DNA of 64,000 nucleotides, taken from positions 906,370 through 970,369 of the forward strand of contig JAKSZT010033739.1 in assembly GCA_026826555.1 (NCBI GenBank). Reading direction: 5' to 3'. This document shows, piece by piece, positions 12,294 through 23,039 of this stretch; the stretch's first letter is position 1; the number at the start of each line of letters is the position of its first letter. The notes beneath the pieces were generated by a model. The model had not been told where the DNA came from, made no database searches, and saw only the letters and a list, made by a program, of their open reading frames with translations. The DNA comes from Tolypeutes matacus. Taxonomy: Eukaryota > Chordata > Mammalia > Cingulata > Chlamyphoridae. A program made the translations under genes and the position numbers.

Positions 12294-12550
12294 GTTAATT
12301 CAGCTGTGTTCATTCCTGATCAATGAATTTAAACACCTGGGAATACCTTGGCTGGGGCTCCTCTCCCAGAGATGCAGGATTAGGGATGGGCTGGTTTACA
12401 TCAGCAAAGGGAGGGAAACTATCTACAAGTCCTCCTACTATATTACTAGCTCTCAGGGTAAAGTCTTGGAAATGGGAAGTGCCCCAGAGCAGGTATGCAG
12501 GTATGAGTGCCCTGGAGTAGTTGAGTAGCAATGACATTTGAGATAATATT
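12294..12550 (-). other. 5' flank of clan III V pseudogene
   Basis: This stretch aligns with 55920-56150, the 5' flank of the second clan III pseudogene. Shared landmarks are GGGAAT, CTTGGCTGGGGCTCCT and ATGAGTGCCCTG. No clear octamer remains. The partner has a decayed octamer (ATGCAGAT in V orientation) at about 56035. Confidence 0.6.
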
Positions 12551-12555
12551 TTTAT

Positions 12556-12780
12556 TATTTGATTGTGTGGGCTAAACCCTTTGAACTCTTGATTTTATTT
12601 AATTTATACACTTGTACAGAAACCTTCCAATCATATCATTTTAACCTCCATTGTACAGCTGTAAAATTTCAAACAAAAATATAGAATGGTTGGATAACAT
12701 GCCCAAATTCTGTGTGTATTTATAGTGAGCCCCAGTGTCTGGCCTGTGTTCCTCACCATGAGACTAGAGGGCTCCCTGAA
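12556..12780 (+). repeat. MIR-like ancient SINE
   Basis: The order of segments fits the MIR core: a CCTCCATTGTACAG segment, then TTGGATAACATGCCCAAATTC, then AGTGAGCCCCAGTGTCTGGCC. Copies in the same relation to clan III V flanks occur near 56175 and 58500, so this MIR pre-dates the V duplications. Confidence 0.55.
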
Positions 12781-12949
12781 ACAAACTCGAGTACAAAGTG
12801 GGACATGCCTAGATAGATTTGTAGCATCCCCATTTGTGTAATGAGACCATTGTGTGTTGTTGCTGCTTTCTTAGTGTCTACCCAAAGAATGTAGATAGGA
12901 CCAGTGTTCACCAGATGCATTTAAAGTACTCTCTGGGGTTTCACAGGTC

Positions 12950-13270
12950 ATGATTTATCTCTCTATCTCTCCATCACATTCCTCTATTCATTTGATTATG
13001 TTGATCAGCATTATTTAAGCATAATTTACATTTGTTATTCATCGCATATTTAAGTGTAACATTTGTTAAGCATTTACATAAGCGTATACGTGTAACCACC
13101 ATCACCACCTCAATAGAGAAGTCCCAAAAGTTATCATTCATTACTTTATAATTTCTGTCTCACACTCATCCCTTCCTCTCCAGGGAACAATTAGTCTTCT
13201 CTTTTTACAAAATCATTTTATTAAGATATAAATAATATATCATAAGTCCAAACATTTAAAGCATTTAATT
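12950..13270 (-). repeat. Ancient L1 (L1M-type) 3' fragment
   Basis: The minus-strand 3' region of an old mammalian L1 is recognisable from the motifs around CACCATCACCACCTCAATAG and TTATTAAGATATAAATAATA. The same fragment follows the MIR at 56600-57070 and 58870-59350. Confidence 0.55.
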
Positions 13271-13279
13271 TGATGGTTA

Positions 13280-14627
13280 TTGTTCTATTCTATAGTCTCT
13301 GTTGGATTCAATAGAAAGAGAGAGGAAACAGAGGCCATAATGGAAAGTATGGTCAGAACCACCTCCACTATCCTCAGTGTGGAATGGAAACATTAACATG
13401 GAGATGAAGTACGTTGAAATATGCAGTTGAAGACACTAGTGAAAATTCAATGTACCTTGGGCAAAAACAACTGGGAGAAAGACACTTGAACACAGGAAGG
13501 GGGCAGCAACTCATGGTAGGTCAATTGTTCCATTAGAAGAAGGGATAGGGGTGACTTGGGTGGTATTCACAACACTGCCCATTTGTTCATATTCCAGCCT
13601 CTCCTTTGGAAACTTAGATCAGAGATTACAACTGATAAGGATCCAGGTATGCTTCAGGTGATAGTTGTGATCAGGAAGGGTGTGCTTGTCATCGCCACTG
13701 GCCTGAAACCTATAGGTGCACCTGGATCTGCACAGTTGGAAACAGGAAGACACATTCCTTAGATAGAAGATGCACAATGAGAAGGCTATTTCACACACAA
13801 AGATATACAGAAGAGTGAAGGCAGTTGGAATCATGCTCTGCTTCCCCAAATGTGCTGGAATATGAGGTCCAAGCACACATCTTAATAGGTCTATATTCCT
13901 GTGAGTTCAGTCAGAAAATCTCTGCCTTCAGAAGCTTGTGGTTGTGCAGGGAAAATTAGGGGTGTGACAAGTTCTTTATGATAACCTTACCTGCCTCACA
14001 TAACTCTATAACATGGAGCTTAATATTATAATTATATACATTTTGATAATTTTGGGGTAAAAGAAAATAGCGATAAATGATTGATAAATACATGTAAAAT
14101 CAAAGAGAAGTTATTGATTATACTTGAATCATATCAGAAATATTCTCTGCATTAAAATAATTCATTATGGGCCTATTTTATCTTATATATCTATTAAAAC
14201 CAGTATTTGTGATACAACGATGGCATTGTACATAAGGGGATAATAATTTATAAGGAGATTAATATAACTGCAGGGACCTTGAACTTGATGTCATATGACA
14301 GGGAGTGAACAAAGGGAGGCACTTGAATGCTGTGCCTAAGAGAGTACTAGATTTTCCTACTTCCTCTTCCTTACCCCTAGGGCATAGGGATCTACATTAT
14401 GGGGGAGGGGATTCTTATTTTGCCAAGGTATTCTCAGATACGTCAGTTAAGTTATTTCAAAGATTGTAAATGCAAGTATTGTTCTCACATTAAGGCATAT
14501 TCAAAAGACCGTAAAAAATACCAACAATTTACATATAATTTAAAAATAATATATATGTACACACAGAGGTACTAATATACAAAAAATAGTTTTGAGATTG
14601 AATCTTGCATTTATCATTGAACAGCTT
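13280..14627. other. 3' flank of the 16.7-kb V segment, paralogous to 49000-50338
   Basis: Conserved order with 49000-50338: a GGAAAGTATG segment (13343 and 49057), CTCTCC...GGAA around 13601 and 49312, GGGAGCTTAATAT-like sequence (14016 and 49687), AGTGAGGCACTT-like sequence (14316 and 50006), and GCTTAGAA just before the insertion point. No gene is seen. The frames at 13556-13876 are not conserved as protein in the partner. Confidence 0.6.
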
Positions 14628-14639
14628 AGAAAAGATGCA

Positions 14640-16514
14640 TTTATTCCCCAGTGTCTTACTGTTCAAAGGGGAAAAATGGAAGAAAATGTCACTGTACATA
14701 CAGGACAACAGATATTAGAGTGATGAAAGGCAAAATGCCAAAAAATAAATTTTAAATATTTTTCATTATTTTTTAATATCCCCCTTTTAAAATTTTATTT
14801 TATTTTTAGTTTTCTTTAAATTTTTATGTATTTCATTTCTTACATTTAAACCTACCATTATTTCACTTTCCTATTAATTGTATTTGGCTATTTGATTGGC
14901 TTCATTTTTAAAGAAGCTTTAGGTCACAGAAAGGTAATAACTGGGGCAGGGAAACATCATTGAAGTGGGAGTCAGTGATGGAAGGTACATAGGATGAAGT
15001 TCACCTGGATATACATATAAGGTATATAATGGTGTTCAAATGTTCACGGGATATTGACACAGTGGGTGGAGACTGACACAATAAACAAGAGAATATTGAA
15101 TTTTCATCTTGGAAAGGCTCTGTCATATTCTCTAGTGGAGTAGCAACCTTCCCCCAAGTGCAGAGGCAATGACTGGCAAAGGAGGATGGTCCATTGATGG
15201 GGTCTTGATATTGATGACTATGCTTGTGAGCCTTTGCTCTTGGAATTGAAATTTAGCCTAATGTTGTGGGGTGCCTAATAGCTGACTCCTGAAAGCCTCC
15301 TTGTTGCTCAAATGTGACCTTTCTCTAAGCCAAAATCAGAATATAAACACACTACCTTCACCCCAGCATGGGACAGGACTCCTGGGGATGAGCCTTCCTG
15401 GCACTGTGGGATTACTACCAAGCACAAACTTGTAATGCAACTGGAAAAAAACCTCAAATAAAAGGGGGAAAATGTAAGACAAATGAGATTATATGGCTAA
15501 GATTCTTCAAAGTGGGCTGGGGTGTCATCCCAGAGGTAAGGCTTATTTACATCTCAGCAGGATCTCATAGACTGTGAAAGTGGTTACTACCTCAAATAGT
15601 AGGCCACCTGAGGGCTCTGGAGACACACAGACACTATAGTCAGGGCAGGTAATTCAGGAGTTTGGTGCCTTGCCAATGGGTCCTACTTTGGATTTTTTAC
15701 TCCTGAAAGGGACAGTTGGACTCAGTTATGGCCTCCCTACCCATGGCTCATCTGTCCCTTCTATTTGAACCTATACTTTGTCCTGGAGTTGGTAGGTGTA
15801 CATCCAAGAGACTTGAATCTTTAGGCTGTCCATGTATCAGCTGGGCCCTGAGCCTCAGCACAGTTGCAACACATACTTGCCTAGGGCAGCTAACAAAGAG
15901 GTAAGGATTGACATCTGCATACCAAGAAAATGAGAGAGCCTACAACTGCAAGTAAGAGAGTCCCATTCATCTGCTGTATGGAATCAAAGTCCCCTCTCAA
16001 TTAGAGGTGGGGTGGACATCACCATCCCAGAATCCTCAGGTTTCGGGAATGAACTTTGAACTAGAGTGGACTTACTCATATTCTACTATAGACATGTGAT
16101 TCTAGCAATGGAAGAAATTACAGCATTGATGTGGAAGCAGTGGCCAATGCAGGCTGTGGGGGAAGGGGGAGGGAAAGTCAGGTGTAATGTGGAGGCTTTT
16201 TCAGGACTTGAGACTTGTCCTGAATGGCATTGCAATGGCAGATATAGGCCATTATATATCCTCACATAGCCTGCAGAATTGTGTGGGAGAGAGTGTAAAC
16301 TACAATATGAACTATGGTCCATGCTCAATGGCAATGCCCCAGGATGAGTTTATCAATTGCAATGAATGTGCCACAATAATGAAGGATGTAGTTTATGTAG
16401 GATAGTGTGGGAGGTATGGGGAGTAGGGCATATGGGAATCCTTATATTTTGTGTGTAACATTTATGTAATCTAAGTATCTTTAAAAAATAAAAAAGAATG
16501 TTAAAAAAAAAAAA
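14640..16514 (+). mobile_element. L1 3'-end insertion with 5' micro-inversion
   Basis: A 5'-truncated L1 3' region ending in an A-rich tail. It is flanked by a 12-bp TSD, AGAAAAGATGCA at 14628-14639 and AGAAAAGCTGCA at 16515-16526. The paralogous site at 50337-50348 is empty and reads straight through. The first ~37 bp (14640-14676) are the reverse complement of the L1 sequence found at about 24962-25006, and the forward sequence resumes right after it at 14677. That is the signature of twin priming. The body matches 25007-26830 across its length. Frames inside it (15716, 16066, 16187) are noncoding 3' region. Confidence 0.85.
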
Positions 16515-16526
16515 AGAAAAGCTGCA

Positions 16527-16700
16527 ATGACTGTTGCCTGAGTTTACAGATTGTGGAGCAAGAAAAAGGAAATATAGACAAGGCCAGAAAACTCTTCCAC
16601 AGCCCTTCTCTGCACCTGGCACTGGGCTTGGCCTTTGAGCACCCCCTGGTGGACACGAACACCCTGAAGCAGCCCAGCGCCCTGCTATACCCTGAGGAGA
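16527..16700. other. Immediate 3' flank of V segment
   Basis: This aligns with 50349-50515 in the second block and loosely with 27590-27680 (shared segment CCCTTCTCTGCACCTG or CCCCTCTGCACCTGC). It holds no gene. Confidence 0.5.
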
Positions 16701-16739
16701 GGTTTGTGTCTGAGCTCTCTATGGCTTCTTCTCACAGTG
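16701..16739 (-). promoter_or_regulatory. V recombination signal, 23-bp spacer
   Basis: In V orientation the heptamer is CACTGTG (plus strand CACAGTG, 16733-16739), followed by a 23-bp spacer and the nonamer ACACAAACC (plus strand GGTTTGTGT, 16701-16709). The nonamer is a good V-type nonamer and the spacer length is exact. The heptamer has one change from CACAGTG, at position 4, and keeps the critical CAC. This is the best preserved RSS in the window. Confidence 0.85.
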
Positions 16740-17200
16740 TGTGGCACAGTTGTAAGTAGCTGTGTCCTTGGCTCCCAGGCTGTTCAACTTTAAACAAACT
16801 TCATTCTTGGAGGTGTCCTTGGGGATGTTGAGTTGGGACTGAAGAGTTGGGATACAGTTTGTGCTTCCACCACTCCATATGTAATCCAAGCACTCCAGCC
16901 TCTTTTCTGCTGCTTGGCATTTCCAATTTATACCACTGCTGGTTAAAGAGGATCCAGATAGAGTGCAGGTGAGGGGCAGGGTCTGTGAGTGCTTCATTAG
17001 GTCAGGTCCCATCTCCTGTAGCTGCACCTGGGACAGGACACCTGAGGTCAAGGAGAATCACAGTGAGTCATGAGCTCAGAGACATCAACTCCATTACCTT
17101 CTTGCCTGAATCCCTGAGGAAAAAACTCACATTTTGGAGTAGGCACCAGAAAGAGAAAGAACCACAAAGCTTTGTTGTTCTTGTGACTGACGTCCATCAT
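16740..17200 (-). CDS. IGHV clan II (IGHV4/IGHV2-like) V segment with open frame, function doubtful
   Basis: The V exon is 16740-17041 and the leader exon 17131-17200, on the minus strand. The intron has a GT donor (GTGAGT) and an AG acceptor and is phase 1, as in IGHV4. The V domain begins [12 protein letters not shown] and keeps Cys23 (LTCTLSG), Trp41 (GINWKCQ) and Cys104 (ATYNCAT), with no stop. Odd features: the usual leader ATG is AAC, but an in-frame ATGATG 24 nt upstream gives a 23-codon leader (MMDVSHKNNKALWFF...). FR2 has Cys for Arg (KCQ) and Cys for Trp (LEC). Further cysteines occur in CDR2/FR3 (TNC, EVC). It would encode a membrane or secreted antibody V domain after VDJ joining. 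It may be a non-expressed ORF. Confidence 0.8.
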
Positions 17201-17284
17201 GCCCAGAAAATGTATTTCCTGATATAGAAAGAGCCTAAATTTAAGTAAATTTCTGCTGTACTTTCATTTGTCTGCCATGTGGTG

Positions 17285-17292
17285 ATTTGCAT
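17285..17292 (-). promoter_or_regulatory. V promoter octamer (ATGCAAAT)
   Basis: The plus strand reads ATTTGCAT, so the minus strand reads a perfect ATGCAAAT octamer 85 bp upstream of the first leader ATG. This is the OCT1/OCT2 site of immunoglobulin V promoters. The second clan II gene has the same site at 51086. Confidence 0.85.
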
Positions 17293-17539
17293 CTGGGAGG
17301 AAACTGTATGTAAAATGAAAATGGATGAGGAGAGGTCCTTGTCTTAGGGACACCCTGGAAAGAGGATGCTGGCTGAACTCTTGGAGAAAACAGTCCTCTC
17401 CCTGGCTTACCCCTTCATCAAGTCCAGTTTCCTCTACTTTCAGGTGGGAAATATATTGAATAAGCTTGTCAGGGACTTAGATGCATCCAAAGATCAAGGA
17501 TGTCTTTGGAAATATGGTCATTGTGCTATTACCCCAGAA

Positions 17540-17580
17540 GTGTGTGTGTGTGTGTGTGTGTATGTATATACACATATGGA
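17540..17580. repeat. (TG)n microsatellite
   Basis: About ten TG units are followed by an alternating purine-pyrimidine tail. A shorter run is present at the paralogous position 51346-51358. Confidence 0.8.
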
Positions 17581-17599
17581 ATAAAATGTATTAGATTGT

Positions 17600-18600
17600 A
17601 TGTATATGTTCCCTGACAATGTTGGCTCTAATGGATTCTGGTTGATTTTTGAAATATCAGTTAGGTAAGGTGTTTGGTGCCACCTTTTCCATTTTCCTAT
17701 TGCCATTCTTCACTAGTATCAACATGATTGTAATTTTAGTAAGTTGTCTATGCTGTTAAAAAATTTCATTGCTGCTGTTAGCATTAGTATTCTCCATGGG
17801 AGTCAGAAAGTACCTGTGTGTGACCTCACTTTGACCTCACATAATTGCCCAGAGAACACCTGTCCTGGTCCTGCTCCTGACTTGTCACACCTGTGCAACT
17901 GAGCAAGGCTAACCCTACTCATTCTCAGTCTCCTCACCTAAACAATGAGTGATTTTGATCCACTCATCCTTGAGTGTATAAGCCCAGATGCTGAAGAGAA
18001 ACTCCTTTATCCTTCCAATCCACCTGCCTTTCAACCTGGCCCTGGTGCTCAGTTGTCCTAAGTCTTTCCTCACCTGTCCCTGTTCCTGGGCCCTGGACTC
18101 TGAGGTCTTGAGTGACTACTGATCCTACCTGTGCAGCTGCCCCTGAACCAGGCCCCTGGGCTCAGTTCTCCTTAAATGCTTAGGGGTCTCTCCTGTTGGT
18201 CCTGCAGGGAGCTGAGGGCCTGGGCTCCTTCTGACTTCCCTGTACTGTGGGTCCCACTGTCTGGTCCTGAGTATTTGCGTTGTTGGTTGTAAGTGGCAGC
18301 TGGAACTGTCCTTGGCAGGCATCCTGGCCATGGATGGCTGAGCTACAGTTTTGGTCAGTGTGACTGTTATAGCTTTCCAGCATCTGCAAACACTTGCCAG
18401 TCTCCTCCAGGTTCTAACAAAACACATGGATGTCAAAACTGCTTACTCTGTTCTTAGTTACTGCAATCTCCATGTGTCCTCAGGGACACTGATCACTGGT
18501 CAGAAAACTGTTGAGAGAGAATGGGAAATGCAGACCTTATTGGAAACTCCCCATAAAAAACACACCCTCCTTGCCTTTCTTTGCAAATGATCCTGGAGCT
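17600..18600. other. 5' flank of V segment, paralogous to 51420-51458 plus 52607-54060
   Basis: Shared landmarks with the second block include TTCTGGTTGATTTTTG (17636; the L1 insertion point of block 2), AATTTTAGTAAGTTG (17732 and 52694), GGCATCCTGGCCATGGATGG (18319 and 53893), and CATGTGTCCT (18472 and 54030). A MIR-like segment may lie at 17880-17960. The run 18010-18260 is a pyrimidine-rich, imperfectly repeated CCTGGTCCTG-type sequence. No gene is seen; the frames on both strands are not conserved. Confidence 0.55.
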
Positions 18601-18673
18601 GTGGGGTCCTGAGTGCCACCTGGAAGCCATCCTGCAGGGGAGATTTCATCCTGGGACCACACTGCCTTCCCCT

Positions 18674-18780
18674 CACTGTGTGCCTCAGTCATATATGGCC
18701 ATGACTTCTCTCGGACTATCCATTTGCAAACACACCATGTTAATTTCCATCACAAGCTGTATGCGATGGGCACAGGTAAA
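18674..18780 (-). pseudogene. IGHV clan III FR3 remnant with consensus heptamer
   Basis: On the minus strand the frame reads like the end of IGHV3 FR3 (NMVCLQMDSPREVMAIYD, then stop), matching the usual [20 protein letters not shown]. A perfect CACAGTG heptamer follows (plus strand CACTGTG, 18674-18680), then a spacer still similar to that of IGHV3 genes. A nonamer is not clear. FR1, CDR1, FR2 and the leader are missing: past about 18780 the sequence switches to flank shared with 57530-57860. It is a 3' stub left by a deletion. Confidence 0.75.
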
Positions 18781-18799
18781 TCCCAAAGAAACTTTGAAG

Positions 18800-19230
18800 G
18801 GAATAGATTCTAAACCAAATCTCTCTCACTACCTCCTGTGTCTTCCCTCAGGAATAAAAGCCTTATCTCCTTGGGACAATCCCAAAACAAATACCAGAGG
18901 ACTCTTTACAGCTGTGGGAGGGAAGAGATTGGAAAAACAACACTCTACCCTCAGTGTTAGTAATTATTTTAGATCCAAAATTGCCTCTGTGGAGAAAGGA
19001 AAGGGACACATAGATGCCATCCCCTAGACCTAGGTTCACAAGTCAAGCTTAAGAATAATTCTCAGCCAGGAGATCAGAGAATGCTCCCTCTTTGGTCCAA
19101 CCTCCTCCACCACCTTGAAAACCATTAGGAACAAAGACTCACAAAAAAGGCACAGCAAAAAGTAGGTCATAGTCACATAAGCAGACAAAAAAGAAATTAT
19201 GACAAAAATTAACCATAAAGAAAAATAATG
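18800..19230. other. Flank block, paralogous to 57530-58130
   Basis: Segments CTTCCCTCAGGAAT (18842) and AAAAACAACACTCTACCCTCAG (18934-18954) recur at 57601-57845. A second landmark near 19027 (CCTAGGTTCACAAG) pairs with 57910. No gene is seen. Confidence 0.55.
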
Positions 19231-19690
19231 CAACTATATTAGTCAGCCAAAGGGGTGCTCTAGGGAAACAGAATTGAGAGGTGATATTTGTAAATAGTAT
19301 GAGATTTTATAAAATTCACTAACATGACTGTGGGGATAAAAAAGTCCAAACTCTACAGGCAGGCTGCAAACCAGGGGCTCCAATGAAGGTCCTTCATGAG
19401 TTCCTAGGAGATGCTGGTTGTCTGAAGTTGAGCTGGAAACTTCTCTCTGAATGCTGAAATCACTTCCCCTTTTAAGGCATTCAACTGGTTGGATAAAATG
19501 TCACACATTGCTGATGGCAATCTCCTTGGTTGATTGTAGATGTAATCAACAATCTATGCAATAAACTCACTGGTGATAAAGTCCATAAATGACTTGGTAT
19601 TACAATAAGCCCAGTGCTTGCTTGACCTAACAACTGGGCACAATTTTCTGGCTGAGTTAACACATTAGCCTAACCATCACAATAACAATA
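19230..19690 (+). repeat. Interspersed repeat starting TATTAGTC (copy 1)
   Basis: It begins TATTAGTCAG with AGGGAAACAGAA soon after, and ends near AACTGGGCAC...GTTAACACATTAGCC. Two more copies lie at 36553 and 44488 in the same orientation. I know the type as a common mammalian interspersed repeat but cannot name the family safely. Confidence 0.6.
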
Positions 19691-19699
19691 TCCACTATC

Positions 19700-20300
19700 C
19701 CATCCAACATGTCTTGCTTTCAACAAAAAGATTTGGGGAAAGAAAAGAGCAAGAGAACAGTCGAAATGGACAATCTAATAGAATGTGTCCCACATTTTGG
19801 GACTAAAATATAAAACAAAAAATTTAGTGTAACTATGATTAAAATATTATTATCTCAAAAGGAAAAAGGCAGACAGACCACAAGATTAAATAGTGAACTT
19901 CAACAGAAATATGGCAATTATTAAAAGGAATTATATGCAAACACAAGCAATAAAAAAAGCAACATAGGAGTAATAATGCATAATACCTTCCTCAGGAGGC
20001 TTAGTATATCAGACACCCAGATACACACACAAAGAAAAACAGGGAATACAACAGCAAATAATGATTAATTTAATAAGTATGGTAAAATATATCATTAAAA
20101 TGTTGCTTAAAGTTTTTGCCAAATACAAATGATAGTGGCTGATCACAGTCAGCAAGGTCTGAATAAATAGCCTCAGATTGTTGTCATTTGTGTGTGTTTA
20201 AATTGTTTCCACAATGCCAATGAGAAAAAACCTGAGAAAAATGTTGTTCAAGCGTTTTATATTATTTAATTTTGTCTAATCTTCTACTGCTTATTGATAA
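19700..20300. repeat. Old L1-like DNA, partly paralogous to 58310-58490
   Basis: The segment at 19700-19830 (CAACATGTC...CAACAAAAA...AAAGAGCAA) matches 58340-58390 in order. It resembles the ORF-flanking DNA of old L1 elements. No coding frame survives. Confidence 0.4.
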
Positions 20301-20379
20301 AATGTAATTTATAACTTTAAACTTAGGTTTCAATCCTTTATATACAGTGGTCAATTTTGTTTTGTTTTGTTTTAATTTT

Positions 20380-20650
20380 ATTAAAACTCCATTATTGGTG
20401 TCATATGCAAACGGTACTGTTTTCTTCTTCTTGATTAACTGATTCCTTTATCACTATGAAATATGCCTCTTTATTTTCTCATAATAGTCATTTCAATGAA
20501 GTGTGATTTGTCTAAAAGTTAATATAACCATTTCTTACATTGTTTAATAGTTTCATGATATATCATTTCCATAATTTTATCTTAAATTTATTAATCTATT
20601 TCGTCCTTTAAATGATTCAAATCCATAGCATAATTCAAGGGATAGAGGCA
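20380..20650 (-). repeat. Ancient L1 ORF2 endonuclease-region fragment
   Basis: The run TTCAATGAAGTGTGATTTGT, then TAATATAACCATTTCTTAC, then GATATATCATTTCC follows the order of the minus strand of old L1 ORF2 endonuclease DNA. It is highly decayed. Confidence 0.4.
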
Positions 20651-22070
20651 CTCACTCTGTCCTGGACAGTAACAGCATCCTTTAAGAGGATGCGGAAATT
20701 ATGTGTATGGAAAGAATCCATGTGGAGATACTGTCTGGGGCAACAGACACATAACTCAAAGGAAAGTTGAAATTTTCAGGAAATGCATATACTACATATT
20801 CTAGATTTGTAGGAAATACATGTTCATCAAGATTCTTTGGCCTAAATGCCTGACTATTTCAACTATCTAACCATCCAGAAGTCATCAATCCTCTAAACCC
20901 AAATCTAAATATAAAACAGAACAGGCAAGAGAGAATCATATCCTCACATTTAGTGGACAATTGCATATCAAAACACTTGGAAAGATATTTGTCCCAAATG
21001 AGTATTAACTCCAAGCCCCATGCACTGGGAAGTTCCACCAATGTCTTCAAGCAAGTAAAATGTCAATATGATTTTCTCCTTCTCAATTTCCTTAAGTATT
21101 ACAGAGCTTCCCATATGGGATGTGGGAATAACAATTGAAGTCTCCACTCTCACGGTAAGGGATTAATTGGTTTGTAAATTCATGAGATGGAAATCCAGGA
21201 CTATAATAATCTTTTCAAATCGTCTGATTCCAAACCAATGAAGTACAACATGTTGTTTATGCAATAACATAGAAGGAAACACAGCAATAAAAGTAAGAAA
21301 AAACTAAGCAATTGCTGATTTGTGCAATACATTTATATCCATTTATATCAGTGTAAGATCAGAATATGAACTCTAAGGGAAGTTGGCTAGTGGTGTACCA
21401 AAGTAATGAATAATATCAGAGGATTTGATTATTGAGTCAATTACATATACAGAGAGATGGCAGTCACCTCAGAAAAGGATACAGTGAAAAGGAAAAAAAT
21501 AATAAGGAAGAGAATTATATAGGAGTGATAGAAAGCTGTAGTAGTATTAAGAGGGATTGGAAAAGGAAGCTGATAGGTATCTTTTGGGAATGTAGCTGAT
21601 AAGGTTGGTTGAGAGACAATTGAGAGATTAGTTAGAGATGATTGATCAGTTATCAGAAAGTTAACTGTGAAATTAATGGGATGCTAAATGTTATGCTGAA
21701 GAGCTATCATATGTGATGAATTAAGAGCAAACTGAATGCTGAAAGGTTAGATTAAGAGGTTCACCAAGAGAGATATATTTGAGATCTGTTTACCTCAAAC
21801 AGAAGCCACTAGAGCCATAAACTGGTAAGAATATTTAAATGTAACATTTCTTATATGCTGGAGGCTGAGTGTGGACAAAAATGAGAGTGAGAAACTCTAT
21901 GATGCCACAGAGTTGAAGTCATACAACTTTGTGGAATTTCTCTGCAGAACCTTACCAGATATTCAATATGGGGATCTAAAAGGTACACTTGTTGATCTGG
22001 CTGGGGGAATGGAAGAGAAATCAGTGTGAAATATATTCAGGCCTTCCTTATTTATAAAGCCAACTGTCCA
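20651..22070. other. Unassigned intergenic DNA
   Basis: I see no gene or nameable repeat. The stretch 21480-21780 is purine-rich (GAGAGAT/GAAAG type). The overlapping short frames at 20859-21153 lie on opposite strands and lack any domain. Confidence 0.55.
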
Positions 22071-22080
22071 TGGGAAGGAA

Positions 22081-22212
22081 TTTTTTTTTTTATTATGGGT
22101 AAAAATCAAAATTCTCACAATACATACAAACATTTGCAAAATGATATATAAATATATATGCATATATGTGTATTTGCTTACAAAAATGTTATTTTAAAGA
22201 CATAATCCAGCT
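22081..22212 (-). mobile_element. Very short L1-mobilised insert (3' tail only)
   Basis: A 10-bp TSD (TGGGAAGGAA, 22071-22080 and 22213-22222) flanks poly(T) plus about 110 bp that match the start of the inserts at 28480 and 60012. Read on the minus strand it is a poly(A)-tailed retroposon containing only the extreme 3' sequence of those L1 copies, none of the L1 body. Confidence 0.8.
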
Positions 22213-22289
22213 TGGGAAGGAAATCCTTCCTTGCTCAGACTTCCCCTTGGCTTCCTGCTTCTCCTAAAGGAAGGGCATATTAAAAAGAG

Positions 22290-22960
22290 GTGATTCTTTC
22301 AAGGAAAAAGACTAGGGACCCTGCAATCAGGAAAAGGCTTAAATCACACTTTATATCTAAAGGGTACCAAAGGAACAAGAAGACAACATGAAATAATAGA
22401 TAGATAGTGTTAAAAAGAAATTAAAATAGGAAATAACCAAACATAAACACCCAAAATAAAAATAATACTGTAACAGAAATGAAGAATATCTTTATTGAGA
22501 TCATAAATAAAATGGAAAAGATTGAGGAAAGAATCAATGAGTCTAAAGATAGATCAATAAAAACTTCCCAAACTGAAATAAGTGAGAAAAAAAAGTGGAA
22601 ATTAAAAAGTCTCCAAGAACTGTCAGACAATATCAAAGGATGCAACATATGTGTAAGTGGAATACCAGAAGTAAAATAAAGAAAGAAGAATTATTTGAAG
22701 AAATAATAGCAAGAATTTTCAAAAATTATTTACAGACTCTACAACCCACAGATCCTGGAAGCTCACAGAAGACAATAAAGGAAAAATAACAACAAAAGTA
22801 ACAAAGGCACAAGAAAGAAAACAAAAGAAAGCAAAAACAAAACAAAACAAAATAAACCAGGCCAATTATATTCAAACAACATTAGTCTGAAAATAAATCA
22901 GGTTAAAAAAAGAACCAAAAAGTTTACCTACAGAAAAGCAATGATATGAATTGTAGAAAA
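22290..22960 (+). pseudogene. L1 ORF1 remnant
   Basis: The plus-strand frame at 22479-22679 reads an ORF1-like coiled coil (KMEKIEERINESKDRS) followed by CNICVSGIPEVK, the start of the RRM core. A second frame continues after a frameshift with an LQTLQPTDPGSSQ segment that fits the ORF1 C-terminal region. It is broken and lacks a full domain. Confidence 0.65.
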
Positions 22961-23039
22961 ATTTCCTGAGCAACCATGTAACTGAGAACAGAGTTACTCT
23001 GGATATCCATATCCAAAAAATGAAAGAGAAACACCATCT

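Noticed and set aside
18125..18436. 103-residue minus-strand frame
   Set aside because: It lies in a pyrimidine-rich repetitive V flank, and the paralogue at 53.4-54.0 kb does not keep the frame.
18581..19027. 148-residue plus-strand frame
   Set aside because: It runs antisense across the V FR3 remnant and the flank; no domain, promoter or conserved frame.
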